NCBI RefSeq assembly: GCF_002086285.1
Contig: NZ_MVHU01000003.1
Coordinates: 124,001-188,000 of the forward strand
DNA: 64,000 bases
Reading direction: 5' to 3'
DNA from: Mycolicibacter kumamotonensis
Lineage (GTDB): Bacteria; Actinomycetota; Actinomycetes; Mycobacteriales; Mycobacteriaceae
The position numbers and the translations under genes are program-made. A model generated the notes under the pieces. The model saw only the letters and a list, made by a program, of their open reading frames with translations. It ran no database searches and had not been told where the DNA came from. Below are positions 8,296 through 18,333 of the stretch, one piece after another (within the stretch, counting starts at the first letter, position 1; each line of letters starts with the position of its first letter).

Positions 8296-10404
8296 ATGAG
8301 TCGACCGGCCGGGAGCCGGACTCGCCGGGCCACCTCGATGCGCACCTCGGGCAAAGCCCGCTGGGTTGCGCCGGCCCCGCGTGCCGCCCGGTTGGCCACT
8401 GCACGTGCCGCGGACCGGATTCGGCGGGAGCGGCGACGGCCGGGCATTCACGCCCTGGACGGCCTGCGCGCCGTCGCCGTCGCGTTGGTGCTGGCCGACC
8501 ACGGCGGGATCCCCGGGGTGTCGGGCGGGTTCATCGGGGTGGACCTGTTCTTCGTGCTGAGCGGATTCCTGATCACCTCGCTGCTGATCGACGAGTTGCA
8601 CCGGACCGGACGGATCGACCTCACCGCGTTCTGGATCCGCCGTGGCCGTCGGCTGCTGCCCGCCCTGGTGCTGATGGTGCTGACCGTGGCGATCGCTCAC
8701 GAGCTGCTGCCCCCTGACGCGGCGGTGGGCCTGCGTGAGGACGCCATCGCCGCGTTCTTCTGGGTGGCCAACTGGCGGTTCGTCGCCCAACACACCGACT
8801 ACTTCACCGAGGCGGGGACCCCGTCGCCGCTGCAGCACACCTGGTCGCTGGGGGTCGAGGAGCAGTACTACTTCCTCTGGCCGTTGCTGCTCATCGCGAT
8901 CGTCATGCTGCTGGCGTTCCGTGCCCGGCGGCGCGGTCGCCTGGCCACCGTCGGTGGGGTGCGCCTGACCGTCTTTCTGCTGGCCAGCGCCGGTGCCGCG
9001 GTATCGGCGACGGTAGCCGAGGTACTGGCCTCCCCGGGGTTTGACGCCACCCGCGACCGCGTCTACTTCGGCACCGACACCCGCGCGCAGGCGCTGCTGA
9101 TCGGCGCCGCGGCGGCGGCACTGTTGGTGGGGGATTGGCCCGCACTGACCGCCGGCTGGTCGGTGATCCGCACCCGCCGGGGCCGCTGGGTCGCCCGGCT
9201 GCTGCCGCCGGCCGGGCTGGTCGTGCTGGCGCTGGCTTCGCACCGCGCCACCGGCAGCGCGGCGGAGTTCCGGGGCGGCCTGCTGACCATCGTCGCCGTC
9301 GCTGCGATCGCGGTGATCGCCCCGGTCGCGCTGCACCAGAGCGGGCTGGTGGGGCGGGCACTGGCCTGGACTCCGCTGGTATGGCTGGGAACCATCTCCT
9401 ACGGCGTGTACCTGTGGCACTGGCCGATCTTTCTGGTGCTCAACGGCGAACGCACCGGGTGGTCGGGATGGTCGCTGTTCGCGCTGCGCTGTGCCGCCAC
9501 GCTGTCGGTGGCCGCGGTGTCGTGGTGGATCATCGAGGAGCCGATCCGCCACTGGCGGCCGGCGCAAATTTCATTGCTGCCGCTCGGGGCGGCGGTGAGC
9601 GCCACCGCGGTGGCTGTCACGGTGTTCGTGGTCCCGGTCGTCGAGCGGCCCACCGCCGAGACCGGCCTGACCCCGGATGTGGCCGCAGCCGCGGCGGTCT
9701 CCCCGTCGCCGCCGAGCCGCAAGCGTCCGGCACCGGTGCGCCACGACCCGAACCGGCCGCGCACCGTCTCGGTGTTCGGCGACTCGATCGGGTGGACCGT
9801 GATGCACTACCTGCCGCCCACCCCCGGCTACGACTTCATCGATCACACCGTCGTCGGCTGCAGCATCGTGCGGGCCGGGCCCTACCGCTGGGCCGGCAAG
9901 ACCATCGATCAGGGCAAGGAGTGCGACGGGTGGCCGGCCCGGTGGGCGCGCCAGGTCAAGGCCGACCAGCCCGACGTGGTGCTGTTGTTCGCCGGCCGTT
10001 GGGAGACCGTGGACCGCGTCAACGAGGGCCAGTGGACCCACATCGGTGACCCGACTTTCGATGCGTATCTGACCGCGGAGCTGCGGCATGCGCTCGACGT
10101 GCTGGAGTCCGCCGGCAGCAGGGTGGTGGTGACGACCGTGCCCTACAGCCGCTACGGCGAGCGGCCCGACGGCAGCCTGTGGCCCGAGGACGATCCCAAG
10201 CGTGTCGACCGATGGAACGCCCTGTTGCGCCGGGTGGTCGCCGGGCGCGACGCCGTGACACTGATGGACCTGAACAAGAAGCTCGGGCCCAACGGCGCTT
10301 ATACCGCGAAGGTCGACGGCATCAGGGTGCGCAGCGACGGCATTCACCTCACTCCCGAAGGGGTCAAGTGGCTGCTGCCGTGGCTGGAGGAATCGATCAG
10401 CTGA
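8296..10404 (+). CDS. Membrane acyltransferase of the OafA/YrhL type with C-terminal SGNH domain
   Basis: A protein of about 702 residues. A basic N-terminal region is followed by an acyltransferase-3 domain of about ten helices, including HALDGLRAVAV, FFVLSGFLIT and WSLGVEEQYYFLWP. The C-terminal SGNH-hydrolase-like domain has GDSIGWT (block I) and SDGIHLTPEG (Asp and His of block V). Such two-domain proteins move acyl groups from the cytoplasm to extracytoplasmic glycans or glycolipids. The acceptor here is unknown. The start is uncertain: ATG 8296 is listed, GTG 8242 and ATG 8338 are possible. It probably corresponds to Rv0111. Confidence 0.9.
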   Translation: MSRPAGSRTRRATSMRTSGKARWVAPAPRAARLATARAADRIRRERRRPGIHALDGLRAVAVALVLADHGGIPGVSGGFIGVDLFFVLSGFLITSLLIDELHRTGRIDLTAFWIRRGRRLLPALVLMVLTVAIAHELLPPDAAVGLREDAIAAFFWVANWRFVAQHTDYFTEAGTPSPLQHTWSLGVEEQYYFLWPLLLIAIVMLLAFRARRRGRLATVGGVRLTVFLLASAGAAVSATVAEVLASPGFDATRDRVYFGTDTRAQALLIGAAAAALLVGDWPALTAGWSVIRTRRGRWVARLLPPAGLVVLALASHRATGSAAEFRGGLLTIVAVAAIAVIAPVALHQSGLVGRALAWTPLVWLGTISYGVYLWHWPIFLVLNGERTGWSGWSLFALRCAATLSVAAVSWWIIEEPIRHWRPAQISLLPLGAAVSATAVAVTVFVVPVVERPTAETGLTPDVAAAAAVSPSPPSRKRPAPVRHDPNRPRTVSVFGDSIGWTVMHYLPPTPGYDFIDHTVVGCSIVRAGPYRWAGKTIDQGKECDGWPARWARQVKADQPDVVLLFAGRWETVDRVNEGQWTHIGDPTFDAYLTAELRHALDVLESAGSRVVVTTVPYSRYGERPDGSLWPEDDPKRVDRWNALLRRVVAGRDAVTLMDLNKKLGPNGAYTAKVDGIRVRSDGIHLTPEGVKWLLPWLEESIS

Positions 10405-10562
10405 CCCGGGTGACGACCCGCTCGAGACCCGCCGCTTGAGGGCAACGTCACAGGGCTTCCGGATGCCGGAATAAATTTAGTTTTGCTAACATAGTATTTA
10501 TCGGCACAGCGCCGCGCCCCTCAAAAATCATTTCTCCGAGCTATTCCTTCCGAGGTTCCGTT
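10405..10562 (+). promoter_or_regulatory. AT-rich promoter region of car
   Basis: The stretch 10471-10502 is markedly AT-rich against the local background (AATAAATTTAGTTTTG, then TAGTATTTATC) and sits 60-90 bases before the car ATG. It probably holds the promoter core. No convincing operator was seen. Confidence 0.4.
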
Positions 10563-13500
10563 ATGACCGCTGCTTCTGCATTTGCCTCAGACGACGAGCA
10601 GGCCCACCGCGTTGCCGAACTGGCCGCCGCCGACCCGCAATTCGCCGCCGCCCAGCCCGACCCCACCGTCGCCGACGCCGCCGCCCAGCCCGGACTCCGG
10701 CTGCCGCAGCTGGTGCAGACCGTCCTGACCGGCTACGCCGACCGGCCCGCCCTGGGCCAGCGCGCCGTCGAATTCGTTGCCGACCCGGCAACCGGCCGCA
10801 CCGTCGCCCGGCTGCAGCCCCGCTACGACACCATCACCTACCGCGAGGTGGGCGAGCGGGTCCGCGCCCTGGCCAGTGCCCTCGTCGCCGCCGCCGTCCG
10901 ACCCGGAGACCGGGTCGCGGTGCTGGGGTTCACCAGCGTCGACTACACCGTCATCGATGTGGCATTGGGTCAGATCGGCGCGGTCTCGGTGCCGCTGCAG
11001 ACCTCCGCGGCGGTCAGCACCCTGACCCCGATCGTGGCCGAGACCGAGCCCCGCGTCATCGCCGCCAGCGTCGACTCGCTGGCCGACGCGGTCGCGCTGG
11101 TGCAGGCCGGTCCCGCCCCCACCCGCCTGGTGGTCTTCGACTACCACGAGCAGGTCGACGACCACCGCGAAGCGCTGGCCGACGCCCGCGCGCAGCTGGC
11201 CCGCCTCGAGGTCGCCGTCGAGCCGCTGGGCGACATGCTCACGCGCGGCCGGGCGCTGTCCCCGGCGGATCCGGCAAACCTGCCCGCCCCCGGCGGCGGC
11301 GAGGACACCGACCCGCTGGCCCTGCTGGTCTACACCTCCGGCAGCACCGGCGCACCCAAGGGTGCGATGTACCCGCAGAGCAACGTGGAGCGGATGTGGG
11401 TGCGGTCGGCCAGGAACTGGTTCGTCGCGACCGCAGCCTCGATCACCCTCAACTTCATGCCGATGAGCCACATCATGGGCCGCGGCATCCTCTACGGCAC
11501 CTTGGGCAACGGCGGCACCGCCTACTTCAGCGCCCGCAGCGACCTCTCCACGTTCCTGGAGGACCTCGCGCTGGTGCGGCCCACCGAGCTGAACTTCGTG
11601 CCCCGGATCTGGGAGATGCTCTACCAGCACTTCCAGAGCGAGGTCGACGGCCTGAACGGGGACCCGGCCGCCGAGGCCGAGGTGCTGGCGCGCATGCACC
11701 GCGATCTGCTCGGAGGGCGGTGCATCTACGCGATGACCGGCTCGGCGCCGATCTCCGACGAGCTGAGCAACTGGGTCGAGCGGCTCACCGGGCTGCACCT
11801 GCTCAACGGCTACGGCTCGACCGAAGCCGGCATGGTGCTCTCCGACGGTGTGGTGCAGCGGCCGCCGGTGCTCGACTACAAGCTGGTCGACGTGCCCGAA
11901 CTGGGCTACTTCGGCACCGACAAGCCCCACCCTCGCGGCGAGCTGTTGCTCAAGACCGAGAACCTGTTCCCCGGCTACTACAAGCGCCCGGAGATCACCG
12001 CCGAGGTGTTCGACGCCGACGGCTACTACCGCACCGGCGACGTCGTCGCCGAGGTCGGCCCCGACCAACTGGTTTACGTGGACCGGCGCAACAACGTGCT
12101 CAAGCTGGCCCAGGGTGAGTTCGTCACCCTGGCGAAGCTGGAGGCGGAGTTCGGCAACAGCCCGCTGGTGCGCCAGATCTACGTCTACGGCAACAGTGCC
12201 CAGCCCTACCTGCTGGCCGTGGTGGTGCCCACCTCAGAAGCACAGCAGCGCTTCGCTGTCCCCGCCGAGCTCAAGGCGGCGATCACCGAATCGCTTCATC
12301 AGGTGGCCCGCGACGCCGGCCTGCAGTCCTACGAGGTGCCGCGTGACTTCATCGTCGAGACCGAACCGTTCACCCTGGAGAACGGTTTGCTCACCGGCAT
12401 TCGCAAGCTGGCGTGGCCGAAGCTGAAGGCGCACTACGGTGATCGCCTCGAACAGCTCTACGCCGACTTGGCGCAGGGGCAGGCCAACGAGTTGAGCGAC
12501 CTGCGCCACCACGGCGCCCAGCGCCCGGCGCTGGAGACCGTCAGCCGGGCCGCCTCCGCACTGCTGGGCGCGTCGGCCGCCGACCTGGCCCCCGACGCCC
12601 ACTTCACCGACCTGGGTGGTGACTCGCTGTCGGCGCTGACCTTCGGCAACCTGCTGCGCGACATCTTCGATGTCGACGTTCCGGTCGGCGTGATCGTCAG
12701 CCCGGCAAACGATCTGGCGTCGATCGCGGCCTACGTCCAGCAGCAGCGGCTCGGGTCGAAACGACCGACGTTCGCCTCGGTGCACGGGCGGGATGCCGCC
12801 GAGGTGGCCGCCGCCGACCTGACCCTGGACAAGTTCCTGGACGAGGCCACCCTGGCGGCGGCACCGTCCCTGCCAGGACCGTCCGAGCAGGTGCGCACCG
12901 TGTTGTTGACCGGAGCGACCGGCTTCCTGGGGCGCTACCTGGCACTGGAGTGGCTGGAGCGGTTGGCGCCGGTGGACGGCACGCTGATCTGTCTGGTGCG
13001 GGCGAAGTCGGATGCGGACGCCCGCCACCGCCTCGACGACGTCTTCGACAGCGGCGACGCGAAACTGCTGGCCCGCTACACCGAACTGGCCGCCAAGCAC
13101 CTGGAAGTCATCGCCGGCGACAAGGGCGAGGCGAATCTCGGCCTGGAGCAACATGTTTGGCAGCGCCTGGCGGACACCGTCGACGTGATCGTCGACCCGG
13201 CGGCCCTGGTCAACCACGTGTTGCCCTACAGCGAGTTGTTCGGCCCGAACGCCGTCGGCACCGCCGAGCTGATCCGCGTGGCACTGACCGGCAAGATCAA
13301 GCCCTTCACCTACTTCTCGACCATCGGTGTCGGTGACCAGATCCCGCAGGGCAAGTTCACCGAGGACGCCGACGTGCGGGTGATGAGTCCGGTGCGGGCG
13401 ATCAACGACGGCTATGCCAACGGTTACGGCAACAGCAAGTGGGCCGGCGAGGTGCTGCTGCGCGAGGCCCACGACCTGTGCGGCCTGCCGGTCGCGGTGT

Positions 13501-14084
13501 TCCGTTGCGACATGATCCTGGCCGACACCAGCTACGCCGGCCAGCTCAACGTGCCGGACATGTTCACCCGGATGATGTTCAGTCTGGTCGCCGCCGGTGT
13601 CGCACCCGCTTCGTTCTACGAACCGGATGCCGATGGCAACCGCCAGCGGGCCCACTACGACGGCCTGCCGGTGGAGTTCATCGCCGAGGCGTCCACCACC
13701 CTGGGCGCCGCTGCGGGTGACGGGTTCGCCACCTACCACGTGATGAACCCCTACGACGACGGTCTGGGCATGGACGAGTTCGTGGACTGGCTGATCGAGG
13801 CCGGTTACCCGATCCGGCGGATCTCCGACTACGGCGACTGGCTGCAGCGGTTCGAGACCACCCTGCGCGCGCTGCCGGAACGGCAGCGCCAGGCCTCGCT
13901 GCTGCCCCTGCTGCACAACTATCAGAAGCCGCAGTCGCCGATCCGCGGGTCGATCGCGCCGACCGATCGGTTCCGGGCGGCCGTGCAGGCGGCCGAGATC
14001 GGTGCTGAGCACGACATCCCGCATGTCACTCCGGCGGTGATCGTCAAGTACATCACCGACTTGCAGCTGCTCGGGCTGCTCTAG
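10563..14084 (+). CDS. car: Carboxylic acid reductase (adenylation-PCP-reductase)
   Basis: An 1173-residue enzyme that reduces carboxylic acids to aldehydes with ATP and NADPH. The adenylation domain (about 1-640) has the P-loop [11 protein letters not shown] at 257 and the YGSTEAG region. The phosphopantetheine carrier has LGGDSLS with attachment Ser688. The reductase domain starts near 780 with the NADP loop GATGFLG and the short-chain-dehydrogenase pair Tyr955/Lys959 (YGNSK). Length and domain order match mycobacterial and Nocardia CAR enzymes and M. tuberculosis FadD9. A phosphopantetheinyl transferase is required but is not in the window. The gene stands alone, with its own AT-rich promoter and a terminator. 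Confidence 0.96.
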   Translation: MTAASAFASDDEQAHRVAELAAADPQFAAAQPDPTVADAAAQPGLRLPQLVQTVLTGYADRPALGQRAVEFVADPATGRTVARLQPRYDTITYREVGERVRALASALVAAAVRPGDRVAVLGFTSVDYTVIDVALGQIGAVSVPLQTSAAVSTLTPIVAETEPRVIAASVDSLADAVALVQAGPAPTRLVVFDYHEQVDDHREALADARAQLARLEVAVEPLGDMLTRGRALSPADPANLPAPGGGEDTDPLALLVYTSGSTGAPKGAMYPQSNVERMWVRSARNWFVATAASITLNFMPMSHIMGRGILYGTLGNGGTAYFSARSDLSTFLEDLALVRPTELNFVPRIWEMLYQHFQSEVDGLNGDPAAEAEVLARMHRDLLGGRCIYAMTGSAPISDELSNWVERLTGLHLLNGYGSTEAGMVLSDGVVQRPPVLDYKLVDVPELGYFGTDKPHPRGELLLKTENLFPGYYKRPEITAEVFDADGYYRTGDVVAEVGPDQLVYVDRRNNVLKLAQGEFVTLAKLEAEFGNSPLVRQIYVYGNSAQPYLLAVVVPTSEAQQRFAVPAELKAAITESLHQVARDAGLQSYEVPRDFIVETEPFTLENGLLTGIRKLAWPKLKAHYGDRLEQLYADLAQGQANELSDLRHHGAQRPALETVSRAASALLGASAADLAPDAHFTDLGGDSLSALTFGNLLRDIFDVDVPVGVIVSPANDLASIAAYVQQQRLGSKRPTFASVHGRDAAEVAAADLTLDKFLDEATLAAAPSLPGPSEQVRTVLLTGATGFLGRYLALEWLERLAPVDGTLICLVRAKSDADARHRLDDVFDSGDAKLLARYTELAAKHLEVIAGDKGEANLGLEQHVWQRLADTVDVIVDPAALVNHVLPYSELFGPNAVGTAELIRVALTGKIKPFTYFSTIGVGDQIPQGKFTEDADVRVMSPVRAINDGYANGYGNSKWAGEVLLREAHDLCGLPVAVFRCDMILADTSYAGQLNVPDMFTRMMFSLVAAGVAPASFYEPDADGNRQRAHYDGLPVEFIAEASTTLGAAAGDGFATYHVMNPYDDGLGMDEFVDWLIEAGYPIRRISDYGDWLQRFETTLRALPERQRQASLLPLLHNYQKPQSPIRGSIAPTDRFRAAVQAAEIGAEHDIPHVTPAVIVKYITDLQLLGLL

Positions 14085-14097
14085 CCCGGCGTACCAC

Positions 14098-14128
14098 GGT
14101 GGCGGGCCGATGATTTCGGCCCGCCACC
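14098..14128 (+). terminator. Terminator-like hairpin after car
   Basis: A perfect 13-bp stem (GGTGGCGGGCCGA / TCGGCCCGCCACC) with a 5-base loop starts 14 bases after the car stop. There is no T-tract, as is usual for mycobacterial terminators. Confidence 0.7.
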
Positions 14129-14253
14129 GACGGCGTTGCGCGGCCGATTACCTGACGCTGCCCGAAGGCCGAACCCGTTGTGGCAGCGGCTCATCGGGCT
14201 CTGACGGTCCGGTAAACAAACCGGTCAGCGTTTGACGGTCCCGCATTTCGATG

Positions 14254-14291
14254 CCACCATGGTGGGGATTACGTCGACATCCCCGTATGTC
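14254..14291. promoter_or_regulatory. Palindrome and inverted repeat in a small-ORF leader
   Basis: A perfect 12-base palindrome, CCACCATGGTGG (14254-14265), is followed by GACAT-6-ATGTC (14276-14291). Both lie just before a very strong ribosome binding site at 14301. They may be a regulator site and an RNA hairpin; no family was recognised. A TTGACG at 14232 could be part of a promoter. Confidence 0.35.
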
Positions 14292-14316
14292 TTGGCCGGA
14301 AGGAGGTGAGGGCGAA

Positions 14317-14397
14317 GTGAGTCCCAGTGACGGACCTTATCCGTGTTCGATGATTCGTCTGTCCCTCACCGGCCCCGGCGTCTCCGCCGCGGCCTGA
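14317..14397 (+). CDS. Possible 26-residue leader peptide
   Basis: A GTG start at 14317 lies 10 bases after a near-ideal ribosome binding site (AAGGAGG, 14300-14306). It opens a 26-codon frame ending TGA at 14397, with a single cysteine in the segment PYPCSMIRL. Such a strong site in front of so short a frame is typical of leader peptides or upstream ORFs that control a downstream gene by translation. The next small ORF starts 57 bases later. No amino-acid-specific stalling run is obvious. Confidence 0.4.
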   Translation: MSPSDGPYPCSMIRLSLTGPGVSAAA

Positions 14398-14454
14398 ACC
14401 GCGAATTCCGCCGGCCCGCAAGGGTCGTGTCGGGCATCCCGGCAGGAGAAAATC

Positions 14455-14631
14455 ATGGCTTTTGTTGTCACCCCCCGTATTTCGGCGATTCACGGCTCAG
14501 CTGTTCGCCAGGCGAGCCGCCGCGTGGTCGGCCGGTTGCGCCTCCTGGGCGCTCCGCTGGAGATGAGCCCGCAGCAGCGTGCCGAGCGCTACGTGGCGCA
14601 CATGCCGACGGCGGTGCTGGGCGCCTGCTGA
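14455..14631 (+). CDS. Small basic protein of 58 residues, unknown function
   Basis: ATG 14455 is preceded by GGCAGGAGAAAATC, a strong ribosome binding site. The frame encodes a 58-residue arginine-rich product with the segment RQASRRVVGRLRLLG in the middle and GAC at the C-terminus. No membrane helix or known domain was seen. It follows the possible leader peptide and is convergent with ldtA. The quality of the translation signals supports a real small gene. Confidence 0.5.
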   Translation: MAFVVTPRISAIHGSAVRQASRRVVGRLRLLGAPLEMSPQQRAERYVAHMPTAVLGAC

Positions 14632-14665
14632 AGGCCGGCCCCGGCTTGGCTGCGCTGGGGGTCGC

Positions 14666-15445
14666 CTAGGTCTGCACGACGATCGGGTCGCCCAGGTGCA
14701 CGGTGTCGAAATACCACGCCGCGTTGTCCGGGCTGAGGTTGATGCAGCCGTGGCTGACGTTCGAATACCCCTGCGAGTCCACCGACCAGGGCGCCGAATG
14801 CACATAGACGCCGCTCCAGGTGACCCGGACGGCGTACTGGCCGTCGATCAGGTAGCCCTCCGGGTCGTTGAGCGGAATGCCGATGGTGCGCGAGTCGAAC
14901 TTGATGTTGCGCTCCTTCGACAACGCGGCGAACGAACCGATCGGGGTGGGGCGCTTGGGCTTCCCCATCGATGCCGGCATCACCCGCACGGTCTCGCCGT
15001 TGATGCTGACGGTGAAGGTGTGGTCGGAGATGTCGGCGACCGCGAGCACCGCGTCGCCGGTCTCGAACCCGGTCGACATGCCGTGGGCATCCACGCTGAT
15101 CGTGCTGTGCGGTGACCAGTACGCCTCGGGCACCCACTGCACGACATCGTCGCTGACCCATTCGAAATGGCCGGCGGGGGTGCCTGACGCCGCTTTTCCG
15201 GACTCCGCGATGTGGATGCCACGCTCGGCAGCCGCCCGGTCACCGACCGGAGCGGCGAACCGCACGATCACCGGGTAGGCCACCCCCACCACCGAACCGG
15301 CTGCCGGCTCGATCTCCGCGACGGCGAATCCCCGCGCCGGCGATGTCTGCGCCGCCTGGCTGATGCCGGTAGACGCCGTCATCACCAGTGCGACCGATCC
15401 GGCCATCGCCACTATTCCCCGCCACACGCTGTACATGGCATCCAT
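14666..15445 (-). CDS. ldtA: L,D-transpeptidase (LdtA-like)
   Basis: A 259-residue secreted or membrane-anchored protein that makes 3-3 cross-links in peptidoglycan. An N-terminal hydrophobic signal (about 10-32) precedes an Ig-like domain (EIEPAAGSVVGVAYPV) and a C-terminal YkuD catalytic domain. That domain has HSAPWS and the active-site SHGCINLS with catalytic Cys at about residue 234. Domain composition and position next to fusA2 match Rv0116c. ATG 15445 is listed; ATG 15436 is equally possible. The stop of the upstream membrane protein is 30 bases away, so the two may be cotranscribed. Confidence 0.93.
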   Translation of the reverse strand: MDAMYSVWRGIVAMAGSVALVMTASTGISQAAQTSPARGFAVAEIEPAAGSVVGVAYPVIVRFAAPVGDRAAAERGIHIAESGKAASGTPAGHFEWVSDDVVQWVPEAYWSPHSTISVDAHGMSTGFETGDAVLAVADISDHTFTVSINGETVRVMPASMGKPKRPTPIGSFAALSKERNIKFDSRTIGIPLNDPEGYLIDGQYAVRVTWSGVYVHSAPWSVDSQGYSNVSHGCINLSPDNAAWYFDTVHLGDPIVVQT

Positions 15446-15474
15446 TGTGCCAAGCGTGCGGGTGCTGCGCAGAT

Positions 15475-15957
15475 TTAGTGATTCTCCGATTGCGCCAGCA
15501 GGCCGCCCCAGGCCGCCTTGGCCCCGGATTCGCCGATGGTGTGGATGGCGAACATCGACCCGCCGGCCAAGGCGATCACCACCGCGGCGATTCCCAACCG
15601 CACCAGCGGCGCCACACCGCCGCCGCGTGACAGTGCCACGTGCAGGCCGGCCAGCAGTCCCGCCGCCAGGGCCAGTCCCAGCGCCATATACAGGCCGTAC
15701 TCGCCGGCGGCCATGTGCCTGTCGAGGTCGGGTGACCCGTCGATCTTCCCGGTGTCGGCCAGCCATTCGCCGGCGGTGACCGTCGCCGGCGTGACGAGCA
15801 GCGTGAGGCCGGCCAGTGTCGCGACCAGCCAGACCAGCCGGCGGCGTGCCGCAGGCCAGACCGCGCACAGGATCAGCAGGATCGCGGTCAGCGGCACCAA
15901 GGCCACCACCGCGTGCAGCAGCAGGACGTGTGCGGGCAGCCCGGCGATTGTCGACAT
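15475..15957 (-). CDS. Four-helix membrane protein, DUF2231-like
   Basis: A 160-residue integral membrane protein with about four helices. It starts at ATG 15957 behind AGAGGACAC, a good ribosome binding site. The N-terminal LPAHVLLLHAVVALVPL resembles the start of DUF2231 membrane proteins, in which the conserved His-containing first helix may bind a cofactor. Function is unknown. It lies between fusA2 and ldtA on the same strand, in what looks like a loose operon. Confidence 0.75.
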   Translation of the reverse strand: MSTIAGLPAHVLLLHAVVALVPLTAILLILCAVWPAARRRLVWLVATLAGLTLLVTPATVTAGEWLADTGKIDGSPDLDRHMAAGEYGLYMALGLALAAGLLAGLHVALSRGGGVAPLVRLGIAAVVIALAGGSMFAIHTIGESGAKAAWGGLLAQSENH

Positions 15958-15997
15958 CTGTGTCCTCTCGATTCGGCCTCGCCGTTTCCGGCGTGGG

Positions 15998-18118
15998 TCA
16001 TGCGTTGCTGCCGGCGTGCGCGGCCGCGGACTCCGACAGCGGTTCATAACGGGCGAAGCCGCGGGTGAACGAACCGGCCCCGTGCGTCAGCGACCGCAGG
16101 TCCACCGCATACCGGATCAGCTCGGTCTGGGGCACTTCGGCTTTCACACAGGTACGGTCCGCACCGACTTTATCGGTGCCCAGTACGCGCGCGCGGCGGG
16201 CCGACAGATCGCCCATCACCGCACCGACCAGATCGTCGGGAACCAGCACGGTGACGTCGTCGATCGGCTCGAGCAACCGCACCCGGCCGGCCGCGGCCGC
16301 GTCGCGTAGCGCCGCCGCCCCCGCCATCTGGAACGCGAAGTCCGACGAGTCGACGCTGTGGGCCTTGCCATCGAGCAGGGTGACCCGGATGTCGACCACC
16401 GGATAGCCCTCCCCGGCCTCACCGGTGAGTCCGCGCTCCATCTGCGCGCGCACCCCCTTCTCCACGCTGGGAATGAACTGGCGGGGGACCGCTCCGCCGA
16501 CCACGCGGTCGACGAACTCGAACCCCGAACCCTGCGCCAGCGGTTCGACCTCGATATCGCAGACCGCGTACTGGCCGTGCCCGCCGGACTGCTTGACATG
16601 CCGGCCGTGGCCTTTGGCCTTGGCGGCGAACGTCTCCCGCAGCGCCACCCGCAGCGCGACAGTGTCCACCGCCACCGCGTAACGGTCAGCCAGCGCGTCG
16701 AGAACGATGCCGGAATGCGCCTCGCCCATGCACCACAGCACGGTCTGGTGGGTCTCCGGATTTCGTTGGATCCGCAGGCTCGGGTCCTCGGCGGCCAGCC
16801 GCGCCAACCCGACCGCCAGCTTGTCCTCGTCGGTCTTGGCGTGCGCGACGACCGCGACCGGCAGCAGCGGGTCGGGCATCGGCCAGGGTTTGCAGACCAG
16901 CGGATCGTCCTTGTCCGACAGTGTGTCTCCGGTCTCGGCATGGCTGAGCCGGCCGATCGTGCAGATGTCTCCGGCCATCACCGCGGTCGCCGGCCGCTGT
17001 TGCCTGCCGAGTGGGAACGCCAGCGCCCCGATCCGATCGTCCTCGTCGTGGTCGGCGTGGCCACTGTCCTGGCCGAAGAACCCCGTGCAATGACCGCTCA
17101 CATGAATCCCACTGTCGGGCTTGATGGTTCCGGAGAACACCCGCACCAGGCTGACCCGGCCCACATAGGGGTCCGAGGTGGTGCGGACCACCTCGGCCAA
17201 CAGCGGCCCGGCCGGATCGCAGCTCAGGCCTGGGCGCGCCACGCCGTCGGGGGTGAACACCTCGGGAAGCAGGTGCTCGGGCGGGGCGGGGAAACCGGCG
17301 GTGATGACCTCCAGCAGTTCGGGAACCCCGGCCCCGGTGCCGGCGCAGACCGGAACGACCGGGAAGAACGAACCGCGAGCGACAGCGCGCTCGAGGTCGT
17401 TGGTGAGCACCGCCCGGTCGATCTGCTCCCCGCCCAGGTAGCGGTCCAGCAGCGACTCGTCCTCGGACTCCTCGATGATCGCTTCGATCAGCGTGCTGCG
17501 CTGCTGTTCGACGTCGGCGGAGGCGTCGTGCTCCGGTGCCAGCAGGTCGATGAGGCCGGCGGGCCCGCCTGGCTCGGCCGGTGACAGCAGATACAGCGGC
17601 AACACCTTGTCGCCGAAAGCCGTCCGGGCCGCGGCCACCCGGGCGGGAAAGTCGGCCCGGGCATGATCCAGCTTGGTGACGACCACCGCGCGCGGCATGC
17701 CGACCCGGCTGCATTCCTGCCACAGCGCGGTGGTGGCGTCGTCGATGTCCTCATTGGCCGCGACGACGAACAGCGCGGCGTCGGCGGCCCGCAGCCCGGC
17801 CCGGAGCTCGCCGAGGAAATCGGCGTAGCCCGGGGTGTCGATCAGGTTGACCTTGATCCCGCCGTGTGCCAGCGAAGCGCAGGCCACCCCGACGGAACGC
17901 TGCTGACGGATCTCGGCGTCGTCGTAGTCGCAGACCGTGCTGCCACCGGTGACCGAGCCGGCCCTGGGCAACACCCCGGAGGCGACCAGCATCGCCTCGA
18001 TGAGAGTGGTCTTGCCGGAGCCGGGCGGACCCACCAGCACGACATTGCGGATGGCGGCCGGACTGGCCGCAGTAGGGGCGGCACCCGTGCCCCGTGAGGT
18101 CCCGGTCTTGTCTGACAT
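15998..18118 (-). CDS. fusA2: Elongation factor G-like GTPase (FusA2)
   Basis: A 706-residue paralogue of EF-G. G1 is GPPGSGKTT, G3 is DTPGY and G4 is TKLD; the EF-G domains II-V follow, with the C-terminal region near GLTGEAGEGYPVVD. It lacks the classical full switch I pattern of housekeeping EF-G, and this subfamily (Rv0120c) is not thought to replace FusA1; its role is uncertain. The start is ATG 18118 behind GCAGGAGGACGCC. A 12-bp perfect hairpin lies immediately upstream of that ribosome binding site (18133-18163), hinting at leader-based control. Confidence 0.93.
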   Translation of the reverse strand: MSDKTGTSRGTGAAPTAASPAAIRNVVLVGPPGSGKTTLIEAMLVASGVLPRAGSVTGGSTVCDYDDAEIRQQRSVGVACASLAHGGIKVNLIDTPGYADFLGELRAGLRAADAALFVVAANEDIDDATTALWQECSRVGMPRAVVVTKLDHARADFPARVAAARTAFGDKVLPLYLLSPAEPGGPAGLIDLLAPEHDASADVEQQRSTLIEAIIEESEDESLLDRYLGGEQIDRAVLTNDLERAVARGSFFPVVPVCAGTGAGVPELLEVITAGFPAPPEHLLPEVFTPDGVARPGLSCDPAGPLLAEVVRTTSDPYVGRVSLVRVFSGTIKPDSGIHVSGHCTGFFGQDSGHADHDEDDRIGALAFPLGRQQRPATAVMAGDICTIGRLSHAETGDTLSDKDDPLVCKPWPMPDPLLPVAVVAHAKTDEDKLAVGLARLAAEDPSLRIQRNPETHQTVLWCMGEAHSGIVLDALADRYAVAVDTVALRVALRETFAAKAKGHGRHVKQSGGHGQYAVCDIEVEPLAQGSGFEFVDRVVGGAVPRQFIPSVEKGVRAQMERGLTGEAGEGYPVVDIRVTLLDGKAHSVDSSDFAFQMAGAAALRDAAAAGRVRLLEPIDDVTVLVPDDLVGAVMGDLSARRARVLGTDKVGADRTCVKAEVPQTELIRYAVDLRSLTHGAGSFTRGFARYEPLSESAAAHAGSNA

Positions 18119-18132
18119 GGCGTCCTCCTGCT

Positions 18133-18163
18133 TGCTCAGCCTCCCTTCAACGGAGGCTGAGCA
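18133..18163 (-). promoter_or_regulatory. Perfect 12-bp stem-loop in the fusA2 leader
   Basis: TGCTCAGCCTCC and GGAGGCTGAGCA pair perfectly around a 7-base loop. The element ends 14 bases before the fusA2 ATG, directly 5' of its ribosome binding site, and one arm itself contains GGAGG. It could be an RNA element controlling initiation, or a protein-binding operator. There is no T-tract, so simple termination is less likely. Confidence 0.55.
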
Positions 18164-18333
18164 CAACCCCTTCGGCGGCCCGGTGTCCGCCCAGCTGATG
18201 GCTGCCTTTTTCGGACCGTACCGGCGGTTCCGGTAAGCTTGCGGTGTTTGTTTCCCGGATTCACCGTCCTGGACGTGCTCGGACGTGCCGGATCTCGGGG
18301 CCCGCATCGTGACCGACCGCAGGAGGTAACCCG

